The notes below the pieces were generated by a model. It made no database searches. It was not told the DNA's origin and worked only from the letters and a program-made list of their open reading frames with translations. 64,000 nucleotides of DNA from Heterocephalus glaber (taxonomy: Eukaryota > Chordata > Mammalia > Rodentia > Bathyergidae), in assembly GCF_000247695.1 (NCBI RefSeq), contig NW_004624734.1, positions 30,293,410 to 30,357,409 of the forward strand, written 5' to 3'. The stretch's first letter is position 1; every line of letters begins with the position of its first letter. Below are positions 50,891-63,034 of this stretch, piece by piece. Both the position numbers and the translations under genes were made by a program.

Positions 50891-51947
50891 CCACTTTCTA
50901 AACCCAGAATCAACAGGGAGTGTGTGTTGCTTCTCTGCTTTACTTAGAGAAAGAACTCTCCCCAGTGTAAAACCCCCTAAAACTCCCTCCCCTGGAGGTT
51001 TTCAGCAGCTTGCTTCCCCCTTCTTACTTTGACTACTCTTAGAATCAAATAGGGGAAACAATGCTGGGTTAACATTTTCTAAGCTATGTAACCATAGCAC
51101 TGTATCATTGGAAGGAAAATAGGCTAGTAACCAGGAAAGATGGGCTTGATTCCTGTCATCTTAGATGAATCTTTGACATCAGGATATTACAAACCCTCCT
51201 CCTCCAAGATGCAGGCACTCAGAGTTGTCAGTTTACATCATCTGTGAATACTCAGAGTTCTGTAAGAAGAGTTGCCTTCCGTGCTTCTGAAAACTTATTC
51301 CTGGACACTGCTAATGAATCAACAAAAACCCCCAAATGATCTATGGCTCAGTTGCTGTTTTACACTTTCAGTTTATACAACAAACAAGAAAAAAAATGTT
51401 TAGCTTGATTTGCTGGAAATTTGACAGTCCATTTTCATTTTGAAACCACTGTTGGTAAATTGTGTGTTAAAGGAGGTTTACAACCAATGAGTAGAAATGA
51501 AAGCAGAAACGAGACAGCTTAGTCTCAATTTCTGTAACTCTAAAAACATTGATCAATTTACAGGGTAGCTCATCCAAAAGAATCAAAACATTTTGCGATA
51601 GGCAGAATTTTGAGATAGGCTCTGAGATTTTCTACCCTGAAATCCATAAGCTTTCACCCTGTTATTATTCAATTAAATGCTGCCTTATGTCCTGTTGTGA
51701 AGAGATTTTACAGATGTAATTGAGTTTCCAAATCAGTGACCTTAATGATCTCATCATGTGAGCCTTTTATATCTGAGTTTACAAGTCAGAGACAGAAAAA
51801 GTCAGAGATCCCATGTATGGGAACAATTCATTAAAGGGAGATTGCTTACTTTGAAGATGGAAGAACTAGGTGGCAAGAAATTCAGAGGCTAGAAAGTGTG
51901 AGTGGCCCACAGCTGAAAGCCAACCAGTAAACAGGGCCTCAGTACAC

Positions 51948-52320
51948 TGTGTTAGTTACTTTTCTCTCTTTGTTGAGACAAAATATCCAACACCAAAAGT
52001 TGGAAGGGAAGGGGTTTATTTGGCTTACAGTTTGTAGAGGTTTCAGTCCATAATCACCTGGCTCCAAGACAGGGATGGCAAACTGCAGAGGAGAAACAAC
52101 ACGGAATACACAAGGCAGCAAAGGCAACAAGGGACATTACCAGCATCTTTCTGTCCCCTTTATCTTATTCAGGCTACTTAGGGTGGATGGCACTCACACC
52201 CTCAATTCTAGTGCCCTTGAGCCTAGCATTGCATCGTGAATCAATTCCAGCTTCACACACTCTAGATCAAGCCTATGACCACAGAGGATTTGGGGGGACA
52301 TCTAGACCCAAACCATAACA
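51948..52320 (-). repeat. 3' LTR of the MaLR element
   Basis: TG...CA ends on the minus strand; the poly(A) signal AATAAA is seen in reverse near 52016-52021. A purine-rich tract (minus strand) directly abuts it at 52321-52345, as expected for plus-strand priming. Confidence 0.9.
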
Positions 52321-53807
52321 TTCCACCCCCCCACTCCCACCTCCCAAAGACTCATGCACATTCCTTTATACAAAAGGCATTTAATTCATCCCTAAGAGTT
52401 ACCAAAATCCTAAGTTTCATCAGTGCTGAAAAGTCCAAGTCCAAAGTCTCCTCTGAGATTTAAGGCAAACTCTTAGCTACAAGCCCCTGCACAATGAAAA
52501 GAATGTTAAACACTTCCAACATTCAATGGCACAAAATAGACGTTTCCATTCCAAAAGGTACAAACAGGAGGGTACAAACGAACAGGACCAAAGTAAGTCC
52601 AAAATCCATCAAGCCAAACATTACATTCCACAGTTCCACTTCTGCAATTCCAGGCAATCCCTAGCAAGTTGTAAACTCCAAAGGGCTTGGGTGGCTCCGC
52701 CCTGATGGGATTTCTGGTGGTTGTTGCTCCCATGACTTTTCTCTTGGGCTGGCTCTGCTCCTTCTTTGCAATTTTCCTCAGACAATCCACACTCCTGGCT
52801 TCTCCAAACTTCTGGAGTCTCCATTGCACCTTTGGCCTCACACTCACAGCTACACACACTGCCCTCTCAGGGGCACCTGCCCTGGCCTCCAAGACCTTCT
52901 TCTGAAATCTGGGTGGAAGCCTTTTTGACCCCACAACTCTTGCATTCTGCATGCACCTAAAACCAGCACCATATGGATGATGCCAAGGTCTGCTGCCAGC
53001 TAGAGCAGTAGCCAGGCTTCCTTCTTTCTTGGCTGTAGAGTACCTGGATCACTGAGCACTCTGAACCCAATCCCGAGGAACAACTTTCCTAAGCCACCAT
53101 TTTGGAACAACTTCCCTAGGCTGCCATTTTGGAACAACTTTGCTAGGTCACCACCTTTCTGGAACATGGTGCTCTGGGGCTTTCTTCTCAAAGCAAAATC
53201 TTTCTCCTTTATAATTCTGAAACTGCAAAGGGTGGAGTCCTGCTGCTTCCTGTGATGCCCTCAGGCCATTTTTTTGATTTTGCTGTTCCTTCTCAGCTAT
53301 CAAGGTTTCCTCTGCTCTATCTTTGCAATCCACAGCTTTACTGGAGCTTCCTCTCTGGCTAAACTCAAAATATTTTAAATCATTCTGCTGGGCTCTTTGC
53401 TCTTGATCCTCCACATAGATCTGGCTAAAAGCTCCCAACAGTAGCCATGCCACCACCTCAATATGCGACTGCCTTGAGATTTCTTCTGCAAGATTAGTTA
53501 GTCCACCTCCCCTAATCTCAGTCTCAGGCAAAGTCTCTGGACACAAACAAAATGCAGACAAACTTTCTTCCAAGCCATAACACACCTCTTCTGCCATTCA
53601 ACAGCCAATGAAGTCCTTCTCCCTAGTACAAACCTCCTGAACCTGATCTTCTGAGCTCTGACCAGAATCTCCCATACAAAACAGTCTAAGGTATTCCAGC
53701 ACTGCTTCTGTAGCCAATATCTCTGGATATTTCCTAACTCTTCTCCTTCCCACAAGCCAGTTCCAAAGGCTTTTGAGCCACATGGCCAAGTAATGTCACA
53801 GCAACAA

Positions 53808-53824
53808 CCCCACTCCTGGTACCA
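53808..53824 (-). promoter_or_regulatory. Primer-binding site (tRNA-Leu type)
   Basis: Six bases inside the 5' LTR edge, the minus strand reads TGGTACCAGGAGTGGGG, the exact complement of the 3' end plus CCA of a tRNA-Leu (UAA) as I recall it. Leucine primers are typical of the ERVL/MaLR group. Confidence 0.75.
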
Positions 53825-53830
53825 AATTTC

Positions 53831-54207
53831 TGTGTTAGTTACTTTTCTCTCTTTGCTGAGACAAAATATCCAACACCAAAAGTTGGAAGGGAAGGGGTTT
53901 ATTTGGCTTACAGTTTGTAGAGGTTTCAGTCCATAATCACCTGGCTCCAAGACAGGGATGGCAAAGGCACTGCAGAGGAGAAACAACATGGAATACACAA
54001 GGCAGCAAAGGCAACAAGGGACATTACCAGCATCTTTCTGTCCCCTTTATCTTATTCAGGCTACTTAGGGTGGATAGCACTCACACCGTTAATTCTAGTG
54101 CCCTATGAGCCTCGCATTGCATCGTGAATCAATTCCAGCTTCACACTCTAGATGAATCCTATGACCACAGAGGCTTTGGGGGGGACATCTAGACCAAAAC
54201 CATAACA
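53831..54207 (-). repeat. 5' LTR of the MaLR element
   Basis: Nearly identical to the LTR at 51948-52320, with small indels such as GGCA near 53970. It would be the promoter-bearing LTR. Confidence 0.9.
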
Positions 54208-54450
54208 TATACTAACCACAAGTTATGGGGTCCTGGGACAACTGAAGGACCTTGGACATGGGCTCTGAGTTCCAGACAAGAACCTGTGAAACCTTGATGC
54301 AGCCTTGGAGAACCTGTATAAAGTCATGCCCTTTTCCTTCCCAGCCTCCACAGTTTTTGTGAGAAAAGTGTGAGAAAATATACAGGTGTACTAAATTTAT
54401 TACTCAGCATAGACCTAGATTATATACTTCAGAAATGCTTTGCCTGCTCT

Positions 54451-54452
<2 letters not shown>

Positions 54453-54499
<47 letters not shown>

Positions 54500-54507
54500 T
54501 GTTTGTG
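54453..54507 (+). repeat. (TG)n microsatellite
   Basis: About 25 TG units, at the tail of the ID-type SINE that follows. Confidence 0.95.
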
Positions 54508-54575
54508 CTAGAGATCCAATCCAGGGTCTTAGCATATGTCAAGTACTCTACTAATGAGCTATACCCCCGCCCCTA
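54508..54575 (-). mobile_element. Old ID-type SINE
   Basis: Reverse ID text: GTGCTAGAGATCCAATCCAG, ACTAATGAGCTATACCCCCG. Confidence 0.75.
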
Positions 54576-54879
54576 TAACTGGTTTAAAAAGTTCTTATCT
54601 AAGTCAGAACTTTAACCTCTTTCAAAGAGAAGCCTAGCAATCACTGTAAACCAAATCATCAGACAGTCCCTTGTTCAAAAATGGCAGCCCATGATCAGCA
54701 GCATTCACCTAGCCTAGGGATTTGTGAAAGACATCACATCTAAGGCCCCATCTAGATTTCCTGGGTCAAAACCTTCATTTTAACAACTCCTCTGGTGACC
54801 TATGTGCATAGTAAAGTGTGAGAACACCAGTTATTATTCTAATTTAGAGCTAGAGATCTAGAATTGTCAAAACTTGGAT

Positions 54880-55095
54880 TCTCAACCTGACTCAACAGTT
54901 TGACTAGCTGTGTGGCTTTAAGCAAATTGCTTAACTTCATTGAACTTCTATTAATCTATAAAATGGAGCAAACAATACGGACTTCATAGGGTTGTGGTCA
55001 GGATTCAGTGAAACAGTGTATAAAAGCTTTAGCCCAGCATCTTAGCCTATCTTTAGTCTGGCATGCATTAAACTCTTAATAAATGTTGGTTATCA
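54880..55095 (+). mobile_element. MIR-type SINE
   Basis: Sense MIR: GACTAGCTGTGTGGCTTTAA, AAATTGCTTAACTTC, ATCTATAAAATGGAGC, and a 3' part ending AATAAATGTTGG. Confidence 0.85.
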
Positions 55096-55809
55096 CTGAA
55101 TTGGGTGCTAATGCGAAGGGAGCAGGCAAGCCATATCAGTTGAAAATGTAGGATCACTATGGTCAGTGTCCTCATCTGATGAAATATGTTGTCACTGGAC
55201 TCCTCAGAGACTTCAGAAGGTTGTGACCTGGATTTTCCACTTTAGAAAGTCTTCCCTAACACAGCCTGGGCCATTCATGCACTGCCATCACAAGCAACAT
55301 GTCCTGTAAGCACCTGAGTCTCCTTGCCCCCCACCAATCTTCCAGGTCAGCATGAACCTCCCTGGGCATGACCTCACTTAGCTAATGAGATCTAGTCAGA
55401 AACCACAGAGATGGCTGTCGGAAGCCCAAGCAAGTGGTCCATATCCCTGAACACCCATGACAGCTCTCTCCGCAGGGAAGACGAATGGCTATGCAAGGGG
55501 CAAACACAGGTCATGTGGCTGGAAATCTATTGACAAATCATTGACAGAAATCTATGATTCTTTTTATTTTTGCTGGCATGAATAATGACAGTGTTAGTAT
55601 CACCAAACATAAGAACAGATGGACAAACTGACAATTTCAAATGACCAATAGCTAGTGACAGAAGTCATTTGTGATGAAGTTTGGAGAGGCCCAGCTCCCC
55701 CTCTAGGCTCATCTATTCTCAGAAAATCTTCCTCTCACTTTATCTTCTCAGCCTGAGCTGAAGCAATCTCTATGATTCAATATAAGTAATACAGATTATG
55801 TTGGTAAAA

Positions 55810-56005
55810 ACAATAGCTCTCGTTTATTGAGCACTCCAAGTTCCAGGCACGTTATTTATACTCCTTATAACAACACTGCAACATTCATATTATGATGTTC
55901 CTTTTTACTTATGGCAACGAGGCCTCAGAGAGGTTAAATGCCTTGCCCAAGTTTACACAGCAGATAAAACAGTCTTGGATTCAAACCTGAGTCTGCTCAA
56001 TGCTG
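55810..56005 (-). mobile_element. MIR-type SINE
   Basis: Reverse MIR: TTTATTGAGCACTCCAAGTT, CCTCAGAGAGGTTAAATGCC, TTCAAACCTGAGTCTGCTC. Confidence 0.82.
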
Positions 56006-56315
56006 CCACTATCTCTATAACACTCCTTGCCTAGACTCTTGTCCTTTGCCTGGACCCTTAATCTGGGCCTTAGATGCTACTGCCTACTCAGCTCCTGATG
56101 GTCTTTCTCCTATTCTTCCAGGTTCTCACCACTTCTGGTTCTAGTCTTCTTTGCTCAGATGCTCAGTTGTTTTGTTCCTGGGTACATACAGAAACTCACC
56201 TATTTCTTGTTGGTCCATATGGTTCTGACCCAGGGATTTCCTAATCTCATTGCTCATAAGAGTGCTGGGCCTGACCAACATGGAACTGGCTCCCCAATTC
56301 TGGATAACTGGCTGT

Positions 56316-56835
56316 ATTAGTCAGGGTTCTTCAGAGAAACAGAACCAAGAAAATACAAACAGACATATAGGAGATCTCATAGGGAATTGGCTCATGCAAT
56401 TATAGTGGCTGAGAAGTCACACAATAGGTCACCTGCTGGCTGGAGACTGACCCTGGGATACTGGTAGCATAGCTCAGTCCAAGTCCGAAGCCCTTATAAC
56501 AAGTGAAGTTGATGTAACTCTCAGTTCAAAATCAAATTGCATATCAGGGGAGGGAGCCTCAAATATATCCTGGAGTTCAAAGGCTGGCAAGCCTGGAGAG
56601 CTAATGTCCATGGAAGAAGATTGGTGTGTCCCAGCTCTCCAGGTCCCCCACCAATGGGATGGTTCCCAACCTCCTTGAAAATAGACCTTTTCTACCTAGG
56701 CTGCTCAAATTCACATGCTAATCTTCTCTGAATAAGGCCTCACAGAAAAATCTAAAATAATGCTTTTCCAGCTTTTTTAGATATTATTTAACCCAGTCAT
56801 GATGACACCTAAAATTAACCATCACACTGCCCCTT
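56316..56835 (-). mobile_element. Old LTR-like repeat
   Basis: Starts TGTATTAGTCAGGGTTCTTC and ends AAATTAACCATCACA, the ends of a widespread mammalian repeat of LTR type, with GGAATTGGCTCATGCAATTA inside. Subfamily uncertain. Confidence 0.6.
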
Positions 56836-56879
56836 ATTCTAGACTGACTGGCATCACATGCAGAATTGTTTGTATCATC

Positions 56880-57485
56880 CAACCTGACTTATGATTGCAG
56901 AGGAACCAGACCACTCAGGTTCTTCTCTCTGTTCCTGCTGTGTTTCACCTTAACTACCCTTCCTTTCTTTCAAAACCACATTCTATTACCCAGCTCAGGC
57001 CCACCCTATTGCCCATAGAATAATACCTTGACCTGGAATTACATCCCTTCCCCATCTGGCCTCCCTGACTCTTTTCCAAGTTCCAATCTTGTTTTCCAGC
57101 CAACTGTTTTTTGTCCATTTTCTGCAATTTTTCTCCCGGGCCTTTGCTCCTGCCCTACTCAGTCAGAAATGCTCATTTTTCTCTGTATAAGTTCTGTATC
57201 ATCCAGTATCTAGAGCAAAGTCCATTTTCTTTACAAAAATGTCCCTAATCCTCTCAACTGGAAATATTGTACTGTATTGTTCTACTGCAGCACTTTATCT
57301 AAAGTTCTTTAGTGACAATTAACTATTTTTACACATTTCACCATTAGTAATTATGTACATAGTTTTTCTCCTCTTTTAGACTATAAGAGTAGAAAGCATC
57401 TGATTTTTCTTGTAGCTTTATAGTATCTAGCAAAATTCCTTGCTCACAGTTAAGTGCTTGATATAAATTTATTGATCTATCCGCA
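56880..57485 (+). mobile_element. L2 LINE fragment
   Basis: L2 3'-end text: GGGCCTTTGCTCCTGCC, TTAGACTATAAGAGTAG, TATAGTATCTAGCAAAATTC. Confidence 0.6.
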
Positions 57486-57487
57486 GA

Positions 57488-57548
57488 ATGGATGGATGGA
57501 TAAATGGATGGATGGATGGATGGATGGATGGATGGATGGATGGATGGG
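57488..57548 (+). repeat. (GGAT)n tetranucleotide repeat
   Basis: About 14 units with one early interruption (AAAT). It lies where the L2 3' end would carry its short tandem tail. Confidence 0.92.
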
Positions 57549-58107
57549 AGTTTAGGGGCATTGGGATCCTGGCTGTGGTTTGTTAGCCAGGCCATGGTAG
57601 GAGAAAAGCTGAACCCTTCAGGTAAGCAACTGTCATAACCACAGAAAGGGAAGAATAGCTTCCACACATGACTACTCTGGGGGTAAAATCAGGTTGTGAG
57701 TATTACCATTTTTTATGTTTGTAGGATATATCAGTATGATTTTTAAAATATGAGTAATACAAAACAACACAGTTTCAGACTAGCTTCTATCATAAAGAAA
57801 TTTATTGGCTTGAATACAGGAAATTAGAGGTAGGGCAGGGTTGGGCTTGGTGGATCTGGTAGCTCTTTGTAGTGCTCTGCCATGCTGTCCCCAACACTGA
57901 CTTCATCCTAAGGAAAGGTCCCTGGGTTTTGGAAAGTTTCTAGTAATTATTGGGCTGATTGCCTGCCTTTTCACCTCCAATTAACTTCCTATGGTTATTT
58001 CTTAAGAGTAAGGAAGCATATTTTCTCAAGTGCCTAGAAAACTCGTTGTGACTCATAGGTCCAATTTGGCCTAGGCTTACCTACTCTAGACTCATTTACT
58101 GGCAGCA

Positions 58108-58143
58108 GGGATGGGGACGGGGATGGGGATGGGGTTGGGAATG
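58108..58143 (+). repeat. (GGGGAT)n repeat
   Basis: Imperfect six-base repeat of about six units. Confidence 0.8.
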
Positions 58144-58663
58144 GAGCTCAAACCATTCATGGCCCACCTGGAAGCTGTGGTAGAGCCTACAATGGAGAGT
58201 TAGATAGTGCTATGGATGCCACTCCTGGGGAAGGTTGGCTTGTATGACCTGACCACTGAGACAAGTAGTAAACAATGGAAAACACTTCACCAAGGACTGT
58301 TACTGTCACAGATCTTACAATACATCTCCTGGCCTAAAAGTCCTTTAGCATCTTGTGTAAATCCATGGTTGGTCAATAGGATTTACTGAACATACACAGT
58401 TTAGGTAATGTTATTCTTAGCACTGTGCAGTCAGAAAAAGAGACAATACAGTGACTTTTTAAACACAGAATGACTGTTGAAGAAGGTAGTACTCTTTTGA
58501 GAGCAGTTTTAATTATGATCAATTATTTTTCAAAGTATAGAAACTATTTGAGTTTCTTCTTCCTTTCTTTGTTCTCTCTTATTCAACTCTCCATTTTATT
58601 TCTTAATCTTTCTCTTTTCCTAGTTTCAAAAAAGCAATGTGGCAGAGATTAAGAATGAAATAT

Positions 58664-58751
58664 CTCGGTGGGGAGGTATAGCTCAGAGGTAGAACATGTG
58701 CTTAACAAGTTTAGGGACTTGGGTTCAATCTCCAGCGTACACACACACGCA

Positions 58752-58782
<31 letters not shown>

Positions 58783-58783
58783 C
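58664..58783 (+). mobile_element. Old ID-type SINE with (CA)n tail
   Basis: GGTATAGCTCAGAGGTAGAA, ACTTGGGTTCAATCTCCAG, then a CA repeat at 58738-58783. Confidence 0.82.
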
Positions 58784-58789
58784 CCAATA

Positions 58790-59870
58790 TAGAATCTGGA
58801 GTCAGATTTCTTTGGTGGGAATTCTTACTTTGATCTCTAATAGTGACTTTCTTGCCATTACTTCCTTTCTCTAAGCTTCTATTTTCCACAGATAAATCAT
58901 ACCTAATTACTATGCCTTCTTCTTTGTGTTATTCTGAAATTTAAAAACTGATGTAGATTAAAAAATAAGTTATTTTAATTTTCTTCTTTTTAAATTCTCT
59001 TTTAATTGTGCTGCATTCTGCGTCCTATTCTTCCTGGCCAAATTCCACAGTGATAGACTGGTAGGAAACAGGCAGGATTGGAGTATGCAAAATCAACTTT
59101 CTACTGAGGAAAGCAGCATTACATTTCTTCTCTTTTCTTCATTATAATTAGAGAATTTAAGGTGTACTATGTGAATATAATTAGAGTAAAAATGTAAATG
59201 TACAAAGCTAGTTGAGAAGGACATATATGTGGACATACATATACGAACAGGAGAGTGAATTTTCTACCCTCCATAAGGATCCCCCTAGGTGCAATTCCAG
59301 GTTAATGGAGGCTTACTGTTGTGTTCAGTTCTGATCATTTCTAATAAAATCAAGGTCCTGGCTTCAGTTCTAGAATGGTGATGAGCCTACTTTATCCATT
59401 ATATGACTACAGATTGCTCTCCTGATCTTGGCCAGCCACCTGAAAGTCCACTCATTGTTCAGACCGTGACCAGTTGGAGGGAACTAACTGAACCAAAGCA
59501 AATTCACTATCTTAGTAGAGCAACATGGCAACAGAAAGTACATGTTTTTTGTGTTAGCCTTTTATGAGAAGAAAGCATAGCCTAAGAAATCAATGCAGAG
59601 TCATGGAGAACCAGTAGATTTGAAGCTACAGGTTCCACAGTAGATGAACATGTAGAAAAAAATTTACTACTCTCTCCCTGTCTTTAACACCCTTGGCTCT
59701 GCATAGAGACCATTTGGGGAGTTGCCAACTACTCCCCAGCCAGAAGTTCTTCATACAGGAAGACTTTTCTGACACCTCTTTCTTCTCTTACTAAATTAGC
59801 TTCTCTCCAACCCTATCCCTTCTAAATTATGTGCTTTCTTTATTATGTTTCTTTTTGTGTCATATTAGGA
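58790..59870. other. Intergenic sequence without recognised features
   Basis: Nothing I can assign. Confidence 0.45.
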
Positions 59871-59875
59871 TGGTT

Positions 59876-60790
59876 ACTATCTAAGCCAGCTCAGGCTGCC
59901 TTAACACAGGGTGGGTGGCTTAAATCAAAATTTATTTTTGCACAGTTCCAGAAGTTAGAAGTCTAATACCCAGGTGTCAGCATGGTTAGGTTGTGGTGAG
60001 GGCTCTCTCCATGGTTTGTATATGACAGAGGGGGTGGGGTGGGGGCCTCTGGTGTCATTTCTCAGAAGGACACTAATCCCATCATCATGAGGACCTCACT
60101 TTCATGACATCATCTAAACCTAATAAGTACAGATAGAACACTGGGGGCTGAGAAAATCACTCCCTCTCACCCATTTGAGTTGGGCAATACCCTAAGGCCA
60201 ATCTTCCTTCCACTGTTACATGTAAATTAATCTGAGTGAATGCTGGAACAAACATTCTTGTTGAAAGCCCCTAACTCAGGATTACTCAACACTCTGTTAA
60301 TCACTCCTCTCAATCTTACCTAGAGACCCAGTGTGAGGCCTCCAGGCTGGAGTGCACCTCCCTAGAATCTGAGAGCCTGATGTTGTCTATGTGCTGTTTG
60401 CTTTTCCTGTTGTGCCAGCACCTCTTTTTTTGTTTTTTTTTTTGGTACTGGAGATCAAACTCAGGACCTTGCGCTTACGAGGCAGGCGCTGGAACCACTG
60501 AGCTAAATCCCCAGCCCCGGCACCTCTTTTCTATTTGTGCCACATTTTTGTTTTCTACTGCATGAATCTGCCCAGAGCACATTTTCCTATTATTGTCAAT
60601 AAATGTAGCTGCCTTTCTTTCACCATTGGGTGTATACTTGTGATTCTTCACTCGCCCTACACAAGAGCCTGGAATCTATCTGTTGGATCCATCCCGTGGT
60701 ATCATAATTACCTCCCAAAGGCCCCCACCTCCAAATAGCATCACATTAAGTATAAGAATTTCAATGTATGACTTTTGAGGGGGAGACACA
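59876..60790 (-). mobile_element. MaLR/MLT-like LTR, interrupted
   Basis: The first part (59876-60150: GGGTGGCTTAAATCAAAATT, GGACACTAATCCCATCATCA) and last part (60695-60790: CTCCCAAAGGCCCCCACCTC, ATGACTTTTGAGGGGGAGAC) look like one LTR in reverse. Unrelated sequence and a SINE lie between. Confidence 0.55.
60429..60519 (-). mobile_element. tRNA-derived SINE (ID-like)
   Basis: Full minus-strand body; direct repeat GCACCTCTTTT on both sides. Confidence 0.9.
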
Positions 60791-60982
60791 ATTATATATG
60801 TACATTATATATGTACTGCTGTAATGCACATTTCTTTGAAATGAACAATATCCATGTAACATGGAAGTCACATTGATTTTTATATGGCTTTCCCTTTAAG
60901 TTAATGTCTTCTCTCTGTGTCTGTCCAGCTCTGTCTCTATGTCTGACGTCTCTGTCTCTGTCTCTCTATCTTTATCATACTA

Positions 60983-61160
60983 GGAATTGAGCACAGGAAC
61001 GTCACACTGAGCTACATTCCCATTCTCCTTTCCCATTTTTATGACAGAAACAGTCTCACCAAGTCTCTACATTTCCTAGACTGGGCTTAAAGTTGTGCTC
61101 CTCCTACCTCAGCCTCGTCAAGTGCTGTGATCACAGGCATGTACCACCACAGCTAGACAA
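60983..61160 (-). mobile_element. B1-dID-like dimeric SINE
   Basis: Reverse ID-like half (ACTAGGAATTGAGCACAGGA), then B1-like half (CTCCTACCTCAGCCTCGTCA, GATCACAGGCATGTACCACC). A TCTG-rich tail precedes it. Confidence 0.75.
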
Positions 61161-61424
61161 GTTAATATTTTCAAGTGATCAGGGTGAGCATTTCCATATT
61201 TACAGAAAAAGCCTTAGCTATATGTAAAAACCTTAAGAACATGCTAAAGTTAAGAATGCAAGTTCCACTTGGTTTAATGGCCTTGTGATCTGCTGTCCTT
61301 TCTGCCAGTTAAGCTATCTGGGGAAGCTGAGAGAGCAATAATGAATCTGTGAAATCATTTCCTCCTGCGGCAATACAATGAATTTTTTAAAAAATGTGTC
61401 TCTTCCTTCAATAGCCTCCAAACT

Positions 61425-62070
61425 GGCCTCCAATTCTACCCTTGCCTTCTATCGTCTATTTTCACAAAAAGCCAGTGAGCTTTTTAAATGCAGATCAGTT
61501 TATATCTTTTCTACACTCAAAACTCTCCTGTAGTTTTCTATCTTAACATGGAGTCAAAGCTATTTTTTACAATGGTCCTCAAGGCCTTACAGATTTGCAA
61601 CCCACGCCCTCCAGCCCCTGGCCCCATCACTTCTCCAATTTCCTATTCATCAACTTGACCTGTCCACCCCCTCACCCCCGCATTATACCACTCTAGCTAG
61701 ATTAGCCAAGTGGATACAAAAGCCAAGTTTATTCCCACTTCATTGCCTTTGCACTGGCTCTTTTCTCTAAGTAACATGTTCTCCCTGATAGCTACATAGC
61801 TTACTCTTTCAGTCTACTTAAGTTTTTGCTCAAATGTTACCTTGTCAAAGAAGCCTTTGATGACTACCCTTTTTAAAAATTACAGTTTGTGTCTAATGTC
61901 ACTCTATCTCTTTACCCTCTTTACCCTACTTTACTGTTTTTCTCCCCAGAACCCCTATCACTTGGGTATACACTATGCATTTACTTCTTACAATGACCAT
62001 TATTTCTCTCATCTTGCTAGGACATAAACTACACTGGGCAAAAACATTTTTTTCCTCTTTCTTTCTCTGC
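61425..62070 (+). mobile_element. L2 LINE fragment
   Basis: Sense L2 text: ACTCAAAACTCTCCTGTAGT, CATTGCCTTTGCACTGGCTC, TTTTGCTCAAATGTTACCTT, GGACATAAACTACACTGGGC. Confidence 0.75.
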
Positions 62071-62079
62071 TTATGGATA

Positions 62080-62560
62080 CAGCTCAAGAAATACTGGTTG
62101 TACTGAATGTAAGAATGTAACCAAAAAGACCACAGGGTTGCTTTCCTAGTCAGGTAAAGGCAGCCCTCAGTGGGTGTTTTATTTGTTCAGAAAGCATAGG
62201 CAAATAAACTTATGCTGCTTTCAGTTGATATTTTTGCAGAACAGGTGCTCCCATGGGGGAAACTGAGGCAGCCAGCCTCATCTTCCACGTACATGCTACC
62301 TGCACAGCATGTGTGCACTAATACATTAGCACATTGTATCTCACTGTTGTCTGTTCACCCAGCCTAACTCTGGGAGCTCCTTGGGTTCGTTGACATGAAG
62401 CAAGCCTGGCTGCCATCCTTGAGAGGATACTGAGAAACATACCTGCTCCCCAGTGATCAGGGATGGCCAAGGGAGTGAGGGGCCCCTTGCTGCTGAGGGA
62501 AGAGGGAAGGGGTTACAGAGGCATGTAGGTGTCCACTGTATTACATCTGGACCATCATGC
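62080..62560. other. Intergenic sequence without recognised features
   Basis: Nothing I can assign. Confidence 0.45.
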
Positions 62561-63030
62561 TTTTGTCTAAGCCACCTGCCTTTCATCCAAATACTTCAAT
62601 AACTTCCTAACCCTCAGGCTCCCTGCTTCCATCTTCGGGTGGCTCCCAGTCCATTTTCCGCACAGTAGCCAGTGATCCTTCAGAAGTAAATGAGGTTGAA
62701 TCGCTCCTTGCTTAAGACCATCCAATGACTTCCTATCCCACCCAGAATAAAATCCAGTCTCCTTGTGGGGCATGGCTCCTCTCCATCTCTTTGGTCTCAT
62801 CTCGGAGGTCTCTTCCTCTCATTCCCTGTGCTCCAGCCACACAAGCGTCTTTGGTCACTTGATCATCTTCAGCTGGTCCCTGCTTCAGAGCTTCTCTGTT
62901 GGTTTTTCCTCTGGAATACTCAGTCTCCGCGTCACCTTCCCTAACACCAGCTGTCACTTTCTAACATGTTACCCTTTGTATTTTTTTAGACAGCATTATC
63001 TTTATCTAAAATCATTTATGTGTTTTTGTC
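62560..63030 (+). mobile_element. L2 LINE fragment
   Basis: A second sense L2 segment: ACCATCCAATGACTTCCTAT, CACCCAGAATAAAATCCAGT, CTGTGCTCCAGCCACAC. Confidence 0.7.
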
Positions 63031-63034
63031 TCCT

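Larger units (their letters stand above)
51948..54207 (-). mobile_element. Nearly complete young MaLR-type LTR retrotransposon
   Basis: Two LTRs of 373 and 377 bp in the same orientation flank about 1.5 kb of internal sequence. On the minus strand each LTR starts TGTTATGG and ends CTAACACA. The flanks TACAC (left) and TATAC (right) are a likely 5-bp target duplication with one change. By eye the LTRs differ at about ten substitutions and a few small indels, so the insertion is fairly recent. Internal frames up to 166 codons show no reverse transcriptase or protease motif, as expected of non-autonomous MaLR elements that borrow ERVL enzymes. It is a retrovirus-related genomic fossil, not an infectious virus. 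Confidence 0.9.
51595..54330 (+). mobile_element. Old MLT1-like LTR split by the young MaLR
   Basis: Left part (51595-51947: TTTACAGATGTAATTGAG, CTTTGAAGATGGAAGAACT) resembles an old MLT1-type LTR. Right part resumes after 54207. The 2.26-kb MaLR separates the halves. Confidence 0.5.

Noticed and set aside
52506..53998. Minus-strand frames of up to 166 codons
   Set aside because: They lie in the MaLR internal region and 5' LTR, overlap one another in different frames and show no retroviral enzyme motifs. They are not host genes.
57488..57548. CRISPR-like array
   Set aside because: A simple 4-base repeat without spacers in a mammalian genome.
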